Shown here: positions 9,077 to 19,995 of the stretch, piece after piece | Numbering within the stretch: position 1 is the first letter of the stretch | How the letters are laid out: each line of letters starts with the position of its first letter | Assembly (NCBI GenBank): GCA_003427395.1 | Contig: BFEA01000186.1 | Location: 2,461,606-2,488,800 of the forward strand | From: Chara braunii | Lineage: Eukaryota > Streptophyta > Charophyceae > Charales > Characeae | Length of the DNA: 27,195 bases | Direction: 5' to 3' | Program-made: the position numbers and the translations under genes | Notes under the pieces: model-generated | What the model saw: the letters and a program-made list of their open reading frames with translations, nothing else | What the model was told of the DNA's origin: nothing | The model's database searches: none

Positions 9077-11715
9077 ACTCAGGGCAACAGGGGTCATAAG
9101 CGGGATAACAAAATAGACTGGATTGGGACAAACGTCGGGGTGGATACATAATCAGGAAAAAATAAAATGAAAATGAAGTACAATTCAAGATCGTGGGTTT
9201 GGAGTTCCTTTTCATCATTAATTATTTTGACCGCATTCTTAAATTTATTTATACATATAATAATAAAAAATTGTCCCAATTCGGCAGCGCAAAACCGACC
9301 TTAGAGAGACCCGCGCACACGTCGGCGACCGGGTATGGAGGGAATAAAAATAAGAGGAAAATAAGCCGATGGTAGGGATGTCAATGGTGGGATGAATTAG
9401 TATTTCATCTGCATAAAGTAGGGTTAGTGTCAGCGAGAGACGGGTCGAAAAACAGGGTCGACCTCAACTTTCTACTTTCTGATCAATCGACTCTTCAAAT
9501 TGTCCCATTTCGTGTGGTCGACTGACTTTGGCCTCCCGACAATAAGCCCGTACCCCTTCTCGACGATCCTGTCGAGCCCTCAACTTGTCCGGGAGATAGC
9601 CCGGACCCATTTGTGAATAACTTTTTATGTCCTAACAACTACACAAGGAACTTCTTCAGTCGGGGCGTTCGGCTGGTTTGAATTGAGTCTCCGGGCGACT
9701 GCCCAAACCTATTTTGAGTTGCTAGGGAGCGCCTCATACCTCGGTTAGCAGAGCCCAAGAGAACAGGTGGGAGGGAAGGCCGCAACCCTGATCAACGGTA
9801 CCCTGCAGTATGCAAAAAGCTGAGTGAGACGGACGGGCGGGATGGGGGAACACCTTAACAACGAACAGGGTCCGAAGTCGCAGTTGACCAATGCTAAATA
9901 AACTTTAGTTTGATCTAAAAACGAAGGGGTGTCGAAATCCCGGCTTAAATAGAGCCTACATGCCTTTCAAATAAAATGTTTAAATAGAAGGCATATGGTC
10001 TATTTGAGGGAAATTTGGAGTTCCTTCCAATTTGGGCGTTATAAAAAAAATAATTTATTAAGCGATCAGAAATATCAAACGAATTTTAATTTATTTTATT
10101 TTTAAATTTTAGTTTTAAATTTGGTACTTTCTAGGTTTTAAAATAATTTTTATTTAAATTTTTAATTTATTTGATATGTTTTATTCTTTTCTGAGAGTTT
10201 GATATGTCGGTTTTGAGCAGGGAAAATCTCAAAATTTCAAAAGATTTCTTCCGAACAAAATCACGCCCGGCTCATGCCACTGAAAACTACTTAGATTTTT
10301 AGTTTTAAAACAAAATAGTATTTTAATTTAAAATTTTTAATTTACTAAATTGCAGTTAAATTGTTATATCTGAGTTTTTCGTCGCCGGTTTCACCCGCGG
10401 AAGGTTTCAAAACTTTGGGACAAACGAACCGCCCAACTTCATTCCGGATATTTGCCGGCCAAAGTGGCTTGATTCTGAAGTTAAAATTAAGTGTAAAAGT
10501 ATAATTAAATTATATTTGCTGAGTAGGGTTTCGAACCATTAGGGTTTCCATTTTCGCGCACGCCCGTGCGCACACCGTCGAGTGTTTTCACGCAATGAAA
10601 CTTGGCACAATTATACTTGGGTGTATAGCCAAATTTTCCAATGATCATTTTTTTTTATTAATCCTTTTTAATAATAATAAAAAATAAAACAAAAAAATAT
10701 AAAATTCGGCAATTTAATTCAATTTAACAAAGGACTAATGGGAAGAGCACCGGTTGCATCTGATGTTGTTTTTTTCCGAAAAACATCTTAGTATTTTGAA
10801 AAAATTTCGCTTATCGATTTTGCTCTCGGTAGGCATCCACAATTTTTGCCCCATTTAAAGTAAAATAAGTGAAACGTAAAATATTATTCTTTTAAATTCA
10901 AATTAAAAAGAATCAATAAAAATTCGTAACTTGAGTTTCGGTGCATGGTTTTGAGCACCGACGGTCACAAAATTTTCAAACCAATTTTTCCATCAACTCT
11001 GGTCTCGGCTCCCATCGGCCAATGCCGGCCAGTTGTGTAGCTAAAATAAAAAATACATCAAGCTTTCGTTTTAGGACAATTTTCACAACTAGGGTTTTCG
11101 TTCATCAGGGTTCGGATCTTGCGCACACGTGCGCGCGGACTAACGATCCCATTTTCGACCGTGGGAACGTTACATACTCAATCCTCACGGATCAAAACAA
11201 ACAATTTATAAGATTAAAATTTTTAATTTTTATCTTTTTAATATTTAAATAAATCAACAAAAAAATTCACAATTTGTCAATTTCATTTCTATTCATAGGC
11301 GCTGACGGACCCTGTACCACTTGCATGCGTTATCTGTTTTCCCCGAACTAGATCTCAAAATGTTGAGAAAAATAATTCGAACAACTTTGCTTATGGTGAG
11401 CAGTCCAGAATAAATTTTGGCTCGGTTTTCGATAATTTGAATTAAAGTAAGAAAACGAATTGTTATAATATTTTTAAAAAAGGTAAAAATAAAAAATAAT
11501 TATATATCTCAAAATCTGTCCATTAGTTTTACCAACGAAGATCTAAAAACAATTGTCTCTACGACGAGATCAACTTTGATACCGGGGCGGTTCGCGCGAA
11601 ACCCCCCGGATCAAGAGTTATCTAAAAAGACAACTAATCAAAGAAAATAAACAAAAATAATTAAAAATCAGATAATTTGCTAATCAAGCTAATCAGCTAG
11701 TGCCTAATTAGCCTG
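9077..11715. other. Spacer of unit 2, no gene seen
   Basis: Counterpart of 1395-4695 without the 757-bp insertion; the empty target site is at 10491-10512. It includes about 80 bp (9903-9985) that unit 1 lacks. No open frame is shared with the other copies. Confidence 0.65.
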
Positions 11716-11759
11716 TGCACCCCGGTTTGATCGGGGAAGGCCGAGGCTCTGGGGGTGCA
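11716..11759. other. Conserved nested hairpin, unit 2
   Basis: TGCACCCC (11716-11723) pairs with GGGGTGCA (11752-11759), and CCCCG (11720-11724) can pair with CGGGG (11732-11736), as in unit 1. Bases between the arms have changed (for example CCTAGG to CCGAGG) while the arms are intact. Confidence 0.65.
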
Positions 11760-12548
11760 GTCCCCTCCCCGGCAACGACGCCAAAGTTGTGAGGAAACCC
11801 GGGGAGGGGTCCCCTGCTGCTCGCTGAAGCCAGAGGCTGTAGCGTCTGTCACTCGCTGCGTCCTCTTCAGAGGTCCTCAACGACCAGCAGAGAGAAGTGG
11901 GGTTTTTATCACCCTGTCACGCCTCACTCTAAGGCTGACTGAATAACCTATATATATATGCATATGCATATACACAAAAATAAAACAAACAAACGACTCA
12001 AATGCGAGACTTGAGTCACTTGACCTTCTCTCTCTTGATTGAGGGTGGGCAGGGAGAGACACTATTGCACTAGTAGTGCTTGTATACTTTTCACACCCAT
12101 CACATGGAGACTTCGGCAGACAGCATTATGACGCAGTTTAACCTTCAAGTTTTCGCAGCTAATTGCCACGCACATAACCTCTTGGACATCAAGTTTGTTA
12201 AGAGCATCGTTTGGTCGAAGTGAAATTTATCGCATTTCCAAGATAGAGAACTTCCTTCACATCACCCACGTTATGCACATTTTACCATTCGAAAATCCGA
12301 ACGGTCAAACCTTTGATTTGAAGTACCTCTTAGCTACGCAAAACCGATCTTGGATTGGTGCTTTGTTCAAAAAGTTACTTCCTGTAAACGAACGCGTGCT
12401 CAAAAAGAGGCGCAGAGACTCCCTCGTTTTTCACAGTCCCGAAAATAATTATCTGATGGGGGATCGGACTTGCAACCAGAAGTGTGAAACGACACATCAT
12501 TAAATATAAGACGTCAACTCGCTGTAGTGTTCCCGGATTATCCGCCAG

Positions 12549-12690
12549 AACTCTCTCTCACTCTCTCTCTCTTTCTTTCTCTCTCTCTCTCTCTCCCACT
12601 CACTCTCCCTCTCTCACTCTCACTACGCAGTCTCCCTCTCTCACTGCGCAGTCCCTCTTTCTCTCTTTGCACAGTCTCACTTTCTCTCCT
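12549..12690. repeat. Short CT microsatellite, unit 2
   Basis: This is the second copy of the CT microsatellite found at 5536-5680, with CACTGCGCAGTC punctuation. All frames on the plus strand are open here only because CT-rich sequence has no stop codons. Confidence 0.8.
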
Positions 12691-13025
12691 TGCACTACTC
12701 CTGCGTGCTCGTTCCACAAAACCTTTTCAAACAGTCTCTCTTTCAACCCCATTTAAGTGTGTGGGGCCCCGCACTTAATAGTCAATCACCATGTGTAAAC
12801 ATTCTCGCGACCTGGTGAGTAAAACTTATTTTAGTTAAAGCAGACTTCGGTCCTTATTGACAAATACTTCCCCTTGCTGACTTTTTTCCTTATGGTCGTT
12901 TCTCCCTTTTTTTTTTTTCTTTTTTTTTTTTAATGTAGTAAGCAACGATGATCTTCATAATAATAATAGCATCAATAAATAATTAATAGTGATACTATTA
13001 TTTTTGTGTCACCTGCCCTTCGTCT

Positions 13026-13610
13026 CTGACACTCGCTGTCACTCTTCATTGTGCTGAGTCTGTTCATCAGCGACAATGGCCGTTGTCACTCTTTGATGTA
13101 CTGGCTCTGGTCATCAGCGGTGATGGTCGTTGTCACTCTTCGATGCACTGGCTCTGGTCATTAGCGGCGATGGCCGTTGTCACTCTTTGATGTACTAACT
13201 CTGGTCATCATCGACGATGGCCGCTGTCACTCTTCAACGAATTGACTTGTTCATCAGCGGCAATGACCGCTATCACTCTGCAATAAACTTACTTGTTCAT
13301 CAGCGGCGATGACCGCTGTAACTCATCAGCGAACCAGCTTGCTCATCAGCGATAATGGTCGCTGTCACTCATCAGCGAACCCGGTTGCTCATTAGCAGCA
13401 ATAACCGCTATCACTTTTCACTGGTTGGCTGGATAACCAGCGGTAATGGACGCAGTCACTCTTCACCGAACTGGCTGGCTAAGCAACGGTAATGGACGCT
13501 GTCACTCTTCAGTAGACAGGCTGGATCGGCAGCAGTAACAACCGTTGTCACTCTTCTTTGAACTGGCTGGATCACCAGCGGCAATGAACGCTGTCACTCT
13601 TGATGGGCTG
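13026..13610. repeat. 47-bp minisatellite array, unit 2 (about 12 copies)
   Basis: This is the same repeat as in unit 1. Perfect arms here include CAGCGG/CCGCTG (13301-13306 with 13313-13318) and CAGCGA/TCGCTG (13347-13352 with 13359-13364). Other copies have G-T wobbles or one or two mismatches. Confidence 0.9.
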
Positions 13611-14574
13611 ATTAACTTTCTCACGCGTGTGATCCCACCACCGCTCATGTTCAGATGGGGAAAATTTCCCTTTTCGTACATTCTCCACGTGAGATTGGAG
13701 CTTTACTCTCGTATGATAATTTGAGTCTTTGATTACTCTCGCTGGTCCCGCTAATTCCTTCATTCATGCATCTGATTGGAGTACATCCCCCTTGTAAACA
13801 TGGATCACGTGCGTGTATCAGTCCATGCCCTTCCCATTAAAAGCTCCCTTTATAGTGAGCGTTGTTCGTGTATCATGTGGAGAGCCTTGTGAGTCACCTG
13901 ATCCAGCCTGCTTCTCCTTTGTTGGCTCGCTCGTTCCACTGGCGCATGCATAGAAAGTCATCGAGTACACCAAGCACACAGGACGCCTCTTTTCGGTGGA
14001 TGTATCCGCTCACTACTTATACCAGGCACGCTTGAGAGGTCCCCTGTTCGGATGTCCCCTCTCTCTCTCTCACTACGCAGTCTCTCTCTCACTCACTGCA
14101 CATTCTCCCTCTCTCTCATTGCTCACTATCTCTCTCTCTCACTGCGCACTCTCTCTCTCTCACTCACTGCACAGTCTTTCTCTCTCTCACGGCGCACACT
14201 CTCTCTCTCACTCACTGCACACTCTTTCTCTCTCTCACTGCGCACACTCTCTCTCTCACTCACTGCACACTCTTTCTTTCTCACTATGCACTTTCTCTCT
14301 CTCTGATTGCACACTCTCTCTCTCAGTCAGTGCACATTCTTTCTCTCTCTCACTGCACACTATTCCTCCCACTCACTGCACATTCTCCCTCTCTCTCACT
14401 GCGCACTCTCTCTCTCTCACTGACTGTACACTCTTTCTCTCTCTCACTGCGCACTCTCTCTCTCTCTCACTGTGCACTCTTTGTCTCTCACTCACTGCGT
14501 ACTCTTTCTGTCTCACTGCGCACTCTCTCTCCCCCTCACCGCATATTCTCCCTCTCTCTCATTGCGCACTCTCT

Positions 14575-14616
14575 GCCAGCACCTTGTGAGAAATCAAAGT
14601 TTATGGGTTCCGGGGG
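14575..14616 (+). rRNA. Fragment of 18S rRNA-like sequence (about 42 bp)
   Basis: Inside the CT array lies GCCAGCACCTTGTGAGAAAT followed by CAAAG, two or three differing bases, and GGGTTCCGGGGG. This matches from memory the strongly conserved eukaryotic small-subunit rRNA stretch around GAGAAATCAAAG and GGGTTCCGGGGG. It is far too short to be functional. The flanks return at once to CT repeat on both sides. It may be genomic filler DNA from a repaired break, or an assembly chimera, as it lies 35 bp from an N gap. Confidence 0.72.
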
Positions 14617-14651
14617 TCTCACTCACTGCACACTCTTTCTCTCTCTCACTG

Positions 14652-14816
14652 NNNNNNNNNNNNNNNNNNNNNNNNNNNNNNNNNNNNNNNNNNNNNNNNN
14701 NNNNNNNNNNNNNNNNNNNNNNNNNNNNNNNNNNNNNNNNNNNNNNNNNNNNNNNNNNNNNNNNNNNNNNNNNNNNNNNNNNNNNNNNNNNNNNNNNNNN
14801 NNNNNNNNNNNNNNNN
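14652..14816. other. Assembly gap (165 N)
   Basis: Unsequenced bases within the unit 3 CT array. The corresponding part of unit 2 carries the reverse-oriented block, so a hairpin or an unresolved repeat length may be the reason for the gap. Confidence 0.99.
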
Positions 14817-15010
14817 CTCATTCACTGTGCACTATTTCTCTCTCTCACTGCGCACACTCTCTCTCTCACTCACTGCACACTCTTTCTCTCTCTCACTGCG
14901 CACTCTCTCTCCCTCTCACTGTACACACTCTCTCCCACTCATTGCGCACTCTCTCTCCCTCTCACTGCACCCACTGCGAACACTCTCTCTCTTACTGTCT
15001 CTTTGTGTCC

Positions 15011-15926
15011 GCAGTTCTTCTCTCTCGCTGTCTCTGTTGGTGCCACTCTGGTGGGTGGCGCAAACCTTGCGCGTTGTCATCTCCCTAATGCGCATCTCCC
15101 CCTCTCGCGTCGTCCATGCTTTGTTCTCTTCCCTTCCCCGTAGACGGAGTATGCGATGCGCGCGGTCCCTTCCCAAAGTCAAACCCCTTGCTTGCATAGA
15201 TGCCAGCCGAGTTGGCACCCGCACGGGCAGGCCCATGCCCGAAAAGGAAGGGGTACCGACCGCTGGCGCAGCACGAACTACTGCCCGGTACCACCTGTTG
15301 GCCGAGACTGCATATCCAAGGTCCAAAAACAGGTCCAATAACAATTATTGTGGTGCAAATCGAGGTCTGGTGTACAGACCTCTGGTTTGGTGCCAGTAGG
15401 TCCAAAAACAGGTCCAACAACAATTATTGTGGTACACATCCAGGTCTCGCACAACCGCCATACTGGTAGTCCCAACCCGCTGCAGTCCCAGTGTCAATAA
15501 AGAGCCGGTGGCCGCAGCACAGTCCACTGCAGTCCCGGTACCGAAGAGGTCCTTGGCCCAGTGGTTGTTCCATTCACACAGTCCACAGTAATCTCATCCA
15601 CGTATGCATCTCCAACCAAGGCTCGACAAGAGTGGGTTGCACCTGTTGCAACGGACCATCAAAATGAACCCCACAGAAATCCACACCAAGTACCAATGCA
15701 CCGTGTTAATGAACCGTACCAACAAACCACACCGACGAGCCACATCCATGAACCGTACCTGCTCTGGACTGGTGACCGTCGTGGTTCGGGACCAGAAACC
15801 ACACCACGACGGTCAAGTGAGGCCCGATGACGACTAAAAAAACCCTCACATAGAAAAAACCCGAATGAAGTGAGCAGGTCCATGTACCACAAAATAGTCA
15901 ATCGCCGCACTCCACTCTCTGCACTC
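15011..15926. repeat. GC-richer conserved block of unit 3
   Basis: Counterpart of 464-1345 and 8181-9076. The segment starting GGTCCAAAAACAGGTCCAA occurs at 15320 and again at 15399. No gene is supported. Confidence 0.75.
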
Positions 15927-17452
15927 TTACTTTTATTAAAATAATAATGATAATAATAACAGTCACTTGCATTCAGGGCAACATGGGTCATAAGCGGGAT
16001 AACAAAATAGACTTGACTGAGACAAACGTGGGGGTGGATACATAATCAGGAGAAAATAAAATGAAAATGAAGTACAATTCAAGATCGCGGGTTTGGACTT
16101 CCTTTTCATCATTAATTATTTCGACCGTATTTTTAAATTTATTCATACAAATAATAAAAAAAACGGTCCCAATTTGGCCGCGCAAAACCGACCTTAGAGA
16201 GGCTCGCGCACACGTCGACGACCGGGTACGGAGAGAATAAAAATAAGAGGAAAGTAAGCCGATGGTAGGGGTGTCAAGGGTGGGATAAATTAATATTTCT
16301 TTTGCATAAAAGTAGGGTTAGTGTCAGCGAGAGACGGGTCGAAAAATAGGGTCGACCTCAACTTTCTACTTTCTGATCAATCGACTCTTCAAATTGTCCC
16401 ATTTCGTGTGACCGACTGACTTTGGCCGCCTGACAATAAGCCCGTACCCTTTCTCGACGATCCTGTTGAGCCCTCAACTTGACCGGGAGATAGCCCTGAC
16501 CCATTTGTGAATAGCCCCTTATGTCCTAACAACTACGTAAGGAACTTCTTCAGTCGGGGCGTTGGGCTGGTTGGAATTGAGTCTCCGGGCGACAGCCCGA
16601 ATCTATTTTGAGTTGCCCAGGAGCGCCGCATACCCCGGTTAGCAGAGCCCTAGAGAAGAGGTGGGCGGGAGGGCCGCAACCCTGATCAACGGTACCCTGC
16701 AGTATGCAAAAAGCTGAGTGAGACGGACGGGCGGGATGAGGGAACACCTTAACAACAAACTGGGGCCGAAGCCGCAGCTGACCATGCTAAATAAACTTTA
16801 GACTGATCTAAAAAGGAAGGGGTGTCGAAATCCCGGTTTAAATAGAGTCTAAACGCCTGTCTGAAAAAATGTTCAAATAGAAGGCATGTGGTATATTTGA
16901 GGGAAATGTGACGTCCTTCCAATTTGGGCGTTATAAAAAAAAAAAACTTATTAAAACGAATTTTAATTGATTTTATTTTTAAATTTGATAATTTTTAGGT
17001 TTTAAGAAAATTTTCTATTTAAAATTTTAGTTTATTTTATATGTTTTATTCTTTTCTGAGAGTTCAGTATGTCAGTTTTGCGCGGGAAAAATTTAAACAT
17101 TTTGAAAAATTTCTTCGGAACAAAATCATGCCCAGCTCGCGCTATCGAAAACTGCTTAGATTTTTAGTTTTAAAACAAGATAATATTTAATTTAAAATTT
17201 TTAATTTACTAAATTGCAGTTAAATTGTTACATCCGAGTTTTCCACCGTCGGTTTCACCCGCGGAGGGTCTCAAAACATTGGCACAAACGAACCGCCAAA
17301 CTTTGTTCGGGATATTTGCCGGCGAAAGTCGCTCGGTTCTGAAGTTAAAATTAAGTGTAAAACTGTAATTAAATTATATTAGCTGAGTAGGGTTTCGAAC
17401 CATTAGGGTTTCCATTTTCACGCTCGCCCGCCTGCACACCATCGAGCGTTTT
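15927..17452. other. Spacer of unit 3, no gene seen
   Basis: Counterpart of 1349-3603, without the 757-bp insertion (empty site at 17355-17376). It ends at GCGTTTT, where sequence identity with units 1 and 2 is lost. Confidence 0.65.
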
Positions 17453-17560
17453 GGGAACGCCGGACCCCCATGAGCAAAAAATTCCGGCCGGATTTTGGCA
17501 AAAGAAGTCGGTTTTGATTTCGTTCAAAAAATATAATATACATGTTTTGACGAAATGGTT
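17453..17560. other. 108-bp filler at an internal deletion of unit 3
   Basis: This sequence has no counterpart in units 1 or 2. To its left the unit matches up to position 3603 of unit 1. To its right, GTCCCC followed by TCTCACTGCGCA matches unit 1 from about 5620. About 2.0 kb is therefore replaced by 108 bp of unrelated DNA. The start shares GAACGCCGG with the right end of the 757-bp insertion in unit 1, which could be coincidence. Confidence 0.75.
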
Positions 17561-17687
17561 GTCCCCTCTCACTGCGCAATCTCTCTTTCTCTCTTTGCAC
17601 AGTCTCACTTTCTCTCCTTGCACTACTCCAGCGTGTACGTGCCACAAAACCTTTCCAAACAGTCTCTCTTTCAGCCCCATCCAAATA

Positions 17688-17701
17688 TGTGGGGCCCCAC
17701 A
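17688..17701. other. 14-bp perfect palindrome TGTGGGGCCCCACA, unit 3
   Basis: This is a perfect self-complementary site. Units 1 and 2 keep TGTGGGGCCCC at the matching place (about 5749 and 12761) but have lost the last paired bases. About 55 bp downstream all copies have GTGAGTAAAACTTATTTTA, which looks like a splice donor by sequence alone, with no evidence of an exon. Confidence 0.6.
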
Positions 17702-17955
17702 CTTAATAGCCGATCGCCAAGTGTAAACATGTTCGTGACCCGGTGAGTAAAACTTATTTTAATCAAAGTAGACTTCGGTCCTTATTGACTAGCACGTTCC
17801 CTTGCAAACTCTTTTCCCTATGCTCGCTTCCCCCCTTTTGGTTTTTATTTTTATTTTTTAATGTAGTAAACAAAGATGATCTTCATAATAATAATAGCAT
17901 CAATAAATAATTAATGGTGATACTATTATTTTTGTGTCATTTGGCCTTCGTCTCT

Positions 17956-18335
17956 GACACTCGCTCTCACTGTTCATTATACTGGCTCTCTTCATCAACG
18001 ACGATGGCCGTTGTCAATCTTCGATGTACTGACTCTGGTCATCAGCGGCGATGGTCGTTGTCACTCTTCGATGTACTAGCTCTGGTGATCATCGGCGATG
18101 GCCGTTGTCACTCTTCGATGCACCGACTCTGGTCATCAACGGCGATAACCGTTGTCACTCTTCGATGTACTGACTCTGGTCATCATCGGCGATGGCCTCT
18201 GTCACTCCTCAGCGAACTGACCTGTTCATCAGCGGCAATGTTCACTATCACTCTGCAGTAAACTGGCTTGTTCATCAGAGGCGATAACCCTTGTCACTCA
18301 TCAGCGAACCAGCTTGCTCATCAGCGATAATGGTC
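17956..18335. repeat. 47-bp minisatellite array, unit 3 (about 8 copies, cut by an insertion)
   Basis: The array runs in phase with the others and includes CAACGG/CCGTTG (18137-18142 with 18149-18154). It stops at GATAATGGTC (18326-18335). Unit 2 continues from the identical stretch (13351-13360) into GCTGTCACTC, so the array was broken there by the sequence starting at 18336. Confidence 0.9.
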
Positions 18336-18800
18336 TGTGACGGACCCGCCGGGATAGCGGTCCGTCAGGATCAAGACGAAGGGATGAGGATGGGGGAGAT
18401 GGAGATGGAGCTGGAAGGGACAGCGCGGCTCCAATGCAGACTCAACACGCACGTACTCCAATCTGTGCAAATGAAGAATGAGCCACAAAACAGACTGCAG
18501 CTGGGGTATACCCCCAGCGGACTGACTGGACTGGGTTGGACTGGCCTGGTACCGACAGTGGTACCGGGCAGGACTGTTCTGGACTGAATAACCACACTGC
18601 CTGGTCCCACAGGCCGAACAGGGAAAATGACCAGATATGCGCTGGCTGTAGGCCAGGGGAGATAAAGGCCCGTTGCACGATCCTCAAACCTGTAGTGGAT
18701 CGCAAGAGCTATAAACACGCTATCCGCAAAAACAGCGGAACTCTACAATAAAGAAAGCTGAGAAATCTAGGATGTGGAGCAAGCTTCATGCGGAGTCCAT
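18336..18800. mobile_element. LTR-like edge of inserted sequence
   Basis: Sequence starting TGTGACGG interrupts a 47-bp repeat copy at 18335/18336. TG at the edge is usual for LTRs. TGACGGACC (18338-18346) and GGTCCGTCA (18359-18367) form a perfect inverted repeat. GGGGTATACCCC (18503-18514) is a palindrome. GGACTG recurs several times between 18519 and 18588. Read on the plus strand, TATAAA (18710-18715) and AATAAA (18747-18752) are spaced as in an LTR core promoter and poly-A site. This orientation disagrees with the minus-strand genes further right, so this may be a different, nested element. The inner end and any matching second LTR were not found. Confidence 0.45.
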
Positions 18801-19620
18801 GCGATGCATCCTAAGCAACATAATGTCAAAAGAAAAGCAAATGTCTGGTATAGATATCCTAGCTAACAACAGAAAATGAAATGGAGTATGATACAATTCT
18901 AAAGTCCTGGAGGCAGTGGCCTCAGTGCTGAAAGGAAAAGAGCAATATGTCACAAGATAATGTCATGTCGCTAAACCACTAAGAGTGGGATGGTCTCAGA
19001 GGGGGTGAATGCAGCCTAAGAATCGAAACTCCTAAGGACAGTCACACATGAAGGTGGGATAGGTCATCAGGCTCAAGGTGGGAGAGTGGTAGCGAAACAA
19101 AACCAATGACCCTAACAGATAGACCATCAAGGCGGGTAATGCTCGATAAAAGGGTGACACCATGCAGGGTCGACCATGAAAAGGGGAGCCTGGAATAGGG
19201 TGGAGCTATGCCGAACTGGAGGCATGCAATAGCCGGCGCTAGGGTGATGAGGGCAGTGGGTGAGGGAAATATGCACTCAACTCACCGATTGGGAGAGGGA
19301 GCTAGATCTGAGAGCAAGGAAGCCAAGATAACGCTACGGTCCCAATGCCTATTCGATACCAAGGGAGAGCCAAACTCAAAGAGACCCAGCTAAGTGAGAA
19401 CCATCATGCGACAGGGGCAAGGGAGTATACAGGGTAGGGTGGTGACGTGAAGTAGTCATGTCCAAAGTAGCTGAAGTCGTCGAAGTAGTCGATGACGTCG
19501 ATGAAGTAGCAGTGGAGTCGATGTCGAAGCAGAGTCGCAAAACGCTGACATCCTGAAGAAGGGATGATGATGGAATACCTGATGGTCTGAGAAAGTGGGT
19601 AAAGATAGAGGATAAAAGTG
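18801..19620. other. Non-coding region between LTR-like edge and pol
   Basis: Purine-rich plus strand with many GGTGGGA- and GGGAG-type words. No gene is supported. If the element ends at 18336 this is its 3-prime untranslated region on the minus strand. I could not find a convincing polypurine tract in that orientation. Confidence 0.5.
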
Positions 19621-19995
19621 TTAGTCATCGTAACGCGAAGGGCGACGATGAGTGCGCTGTGGACGCTCGGAGGCGACCGTCTGCGGCTGAGGAACGGCCT
19701 CAGAGGGAGCGGACGCGTCCTCGGCAATCTCCTCAGTCGGAGGAGGAGGAAGAGGGTCAGTCGGCTCAGTAGAAGCAAATGTCTCAGCACGACGAACACG
19801 ATCATATGCACGCACCAACATCCTGGCATGCTGCAAGTGCTCGAGGGGCTCCCAAGTAGCCTCCTCATCAGGGTAGCCCTTCCAACGCACAAGCTACTCG
19901 ATGCGTGGAGGGGTATCGTCGGTAACTCGGTGTGATACGATGTCGAAAACAACGAACTCCTCGTGACCGTCCACCATGATAGGTGGAGGGCGCTC
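19621..19995 (-). pseudogene. Integrase C-terminal chromodomain (one in-frame stop)
   Basis: The reading frame continues from the integrase core across the stop codons. The chromodomain signature is clear: the RWKGYP core, then EATWEP and EHL. The TAG at 19894-19896 falls just before LVRWKGY, within the domain. In chromoviruses this domain binds modified histone tails and steers integration into heterochromatin. A tail of about 60 residues rich in Pro, Arg and Ser follows and ends at 19621. Only the stop breaks the domain; the rest reads through in one frame with 19894-20265. Confidence 0.85.

Larger units (their letters stand above)
7131..14056. repeat. Macro-tandem repeat, unit 2 (complete, 6926 bp)
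   Basis: This is the only complete copy of the unit. It is measured from the GGATGTC-to-CT-array boundary at 7130/7131 to the same boundary at 14056/14057. It contains every block of unit 1 except the 757-bp insertion. The sequence at 10491-10512 is the undisturbed site of that insertion. It lacks about 46 bp (present at 1349-1394 and 15927-15974) between its GCACTC at 9075 and AGGGCAACAG. Its CT array contains a reverse-oriented block not visible in the other copies. Confidence 0.92.
14057..14995. repeat. CT-rich satellite array of unit 3
   Basis: This copy shows the basic period best. The segments starting CACTCACTGCAC near 14161, 14209 and 14257 repeat every 48 bp. The array is interrupted by an 18S rRNA-like scrap (14575-14616) and an unsequenced gap (14652-14816). 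Confidence 0.88.
14057..18335. repeat. Macro-tandem repeat, unit 3 (internally deleted, right-truncated)
   Basis: This is the third copy. It follows units 1 and 2 closely up to 17452, then jumps to the part equivalent to about 5620 of unit 1, after 108 bp of unrelated filler. About 2 kb of the unit is therefore missing, including the conserved nested hairpin. The copy ends abruptly inside its 47-bp minisatellite at 18335, where retroelement-like sequence begins. Its CT array holds a 165-base N gap and an 18S rRNA-like fragment. Confidence 0.9.

Noticed and set aside
12195-12503. 102-codon frame in unit 2
   Set aside because: The matching frame in unit 1 (about 5180-5500) contains many stops, and nothing in the sequence resembles a known family.
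1-18335. CRISPR-like regular repeats
   Set aside because: The short repeats are adjacent or degenerate tandem copies without unique spacers, in a eukaryotic setting.
19618-19935. Plus-strand frame opposite the chromodomain
   Set aside because: It is the complement of a recognised minus-strand domain and has no features of its own.
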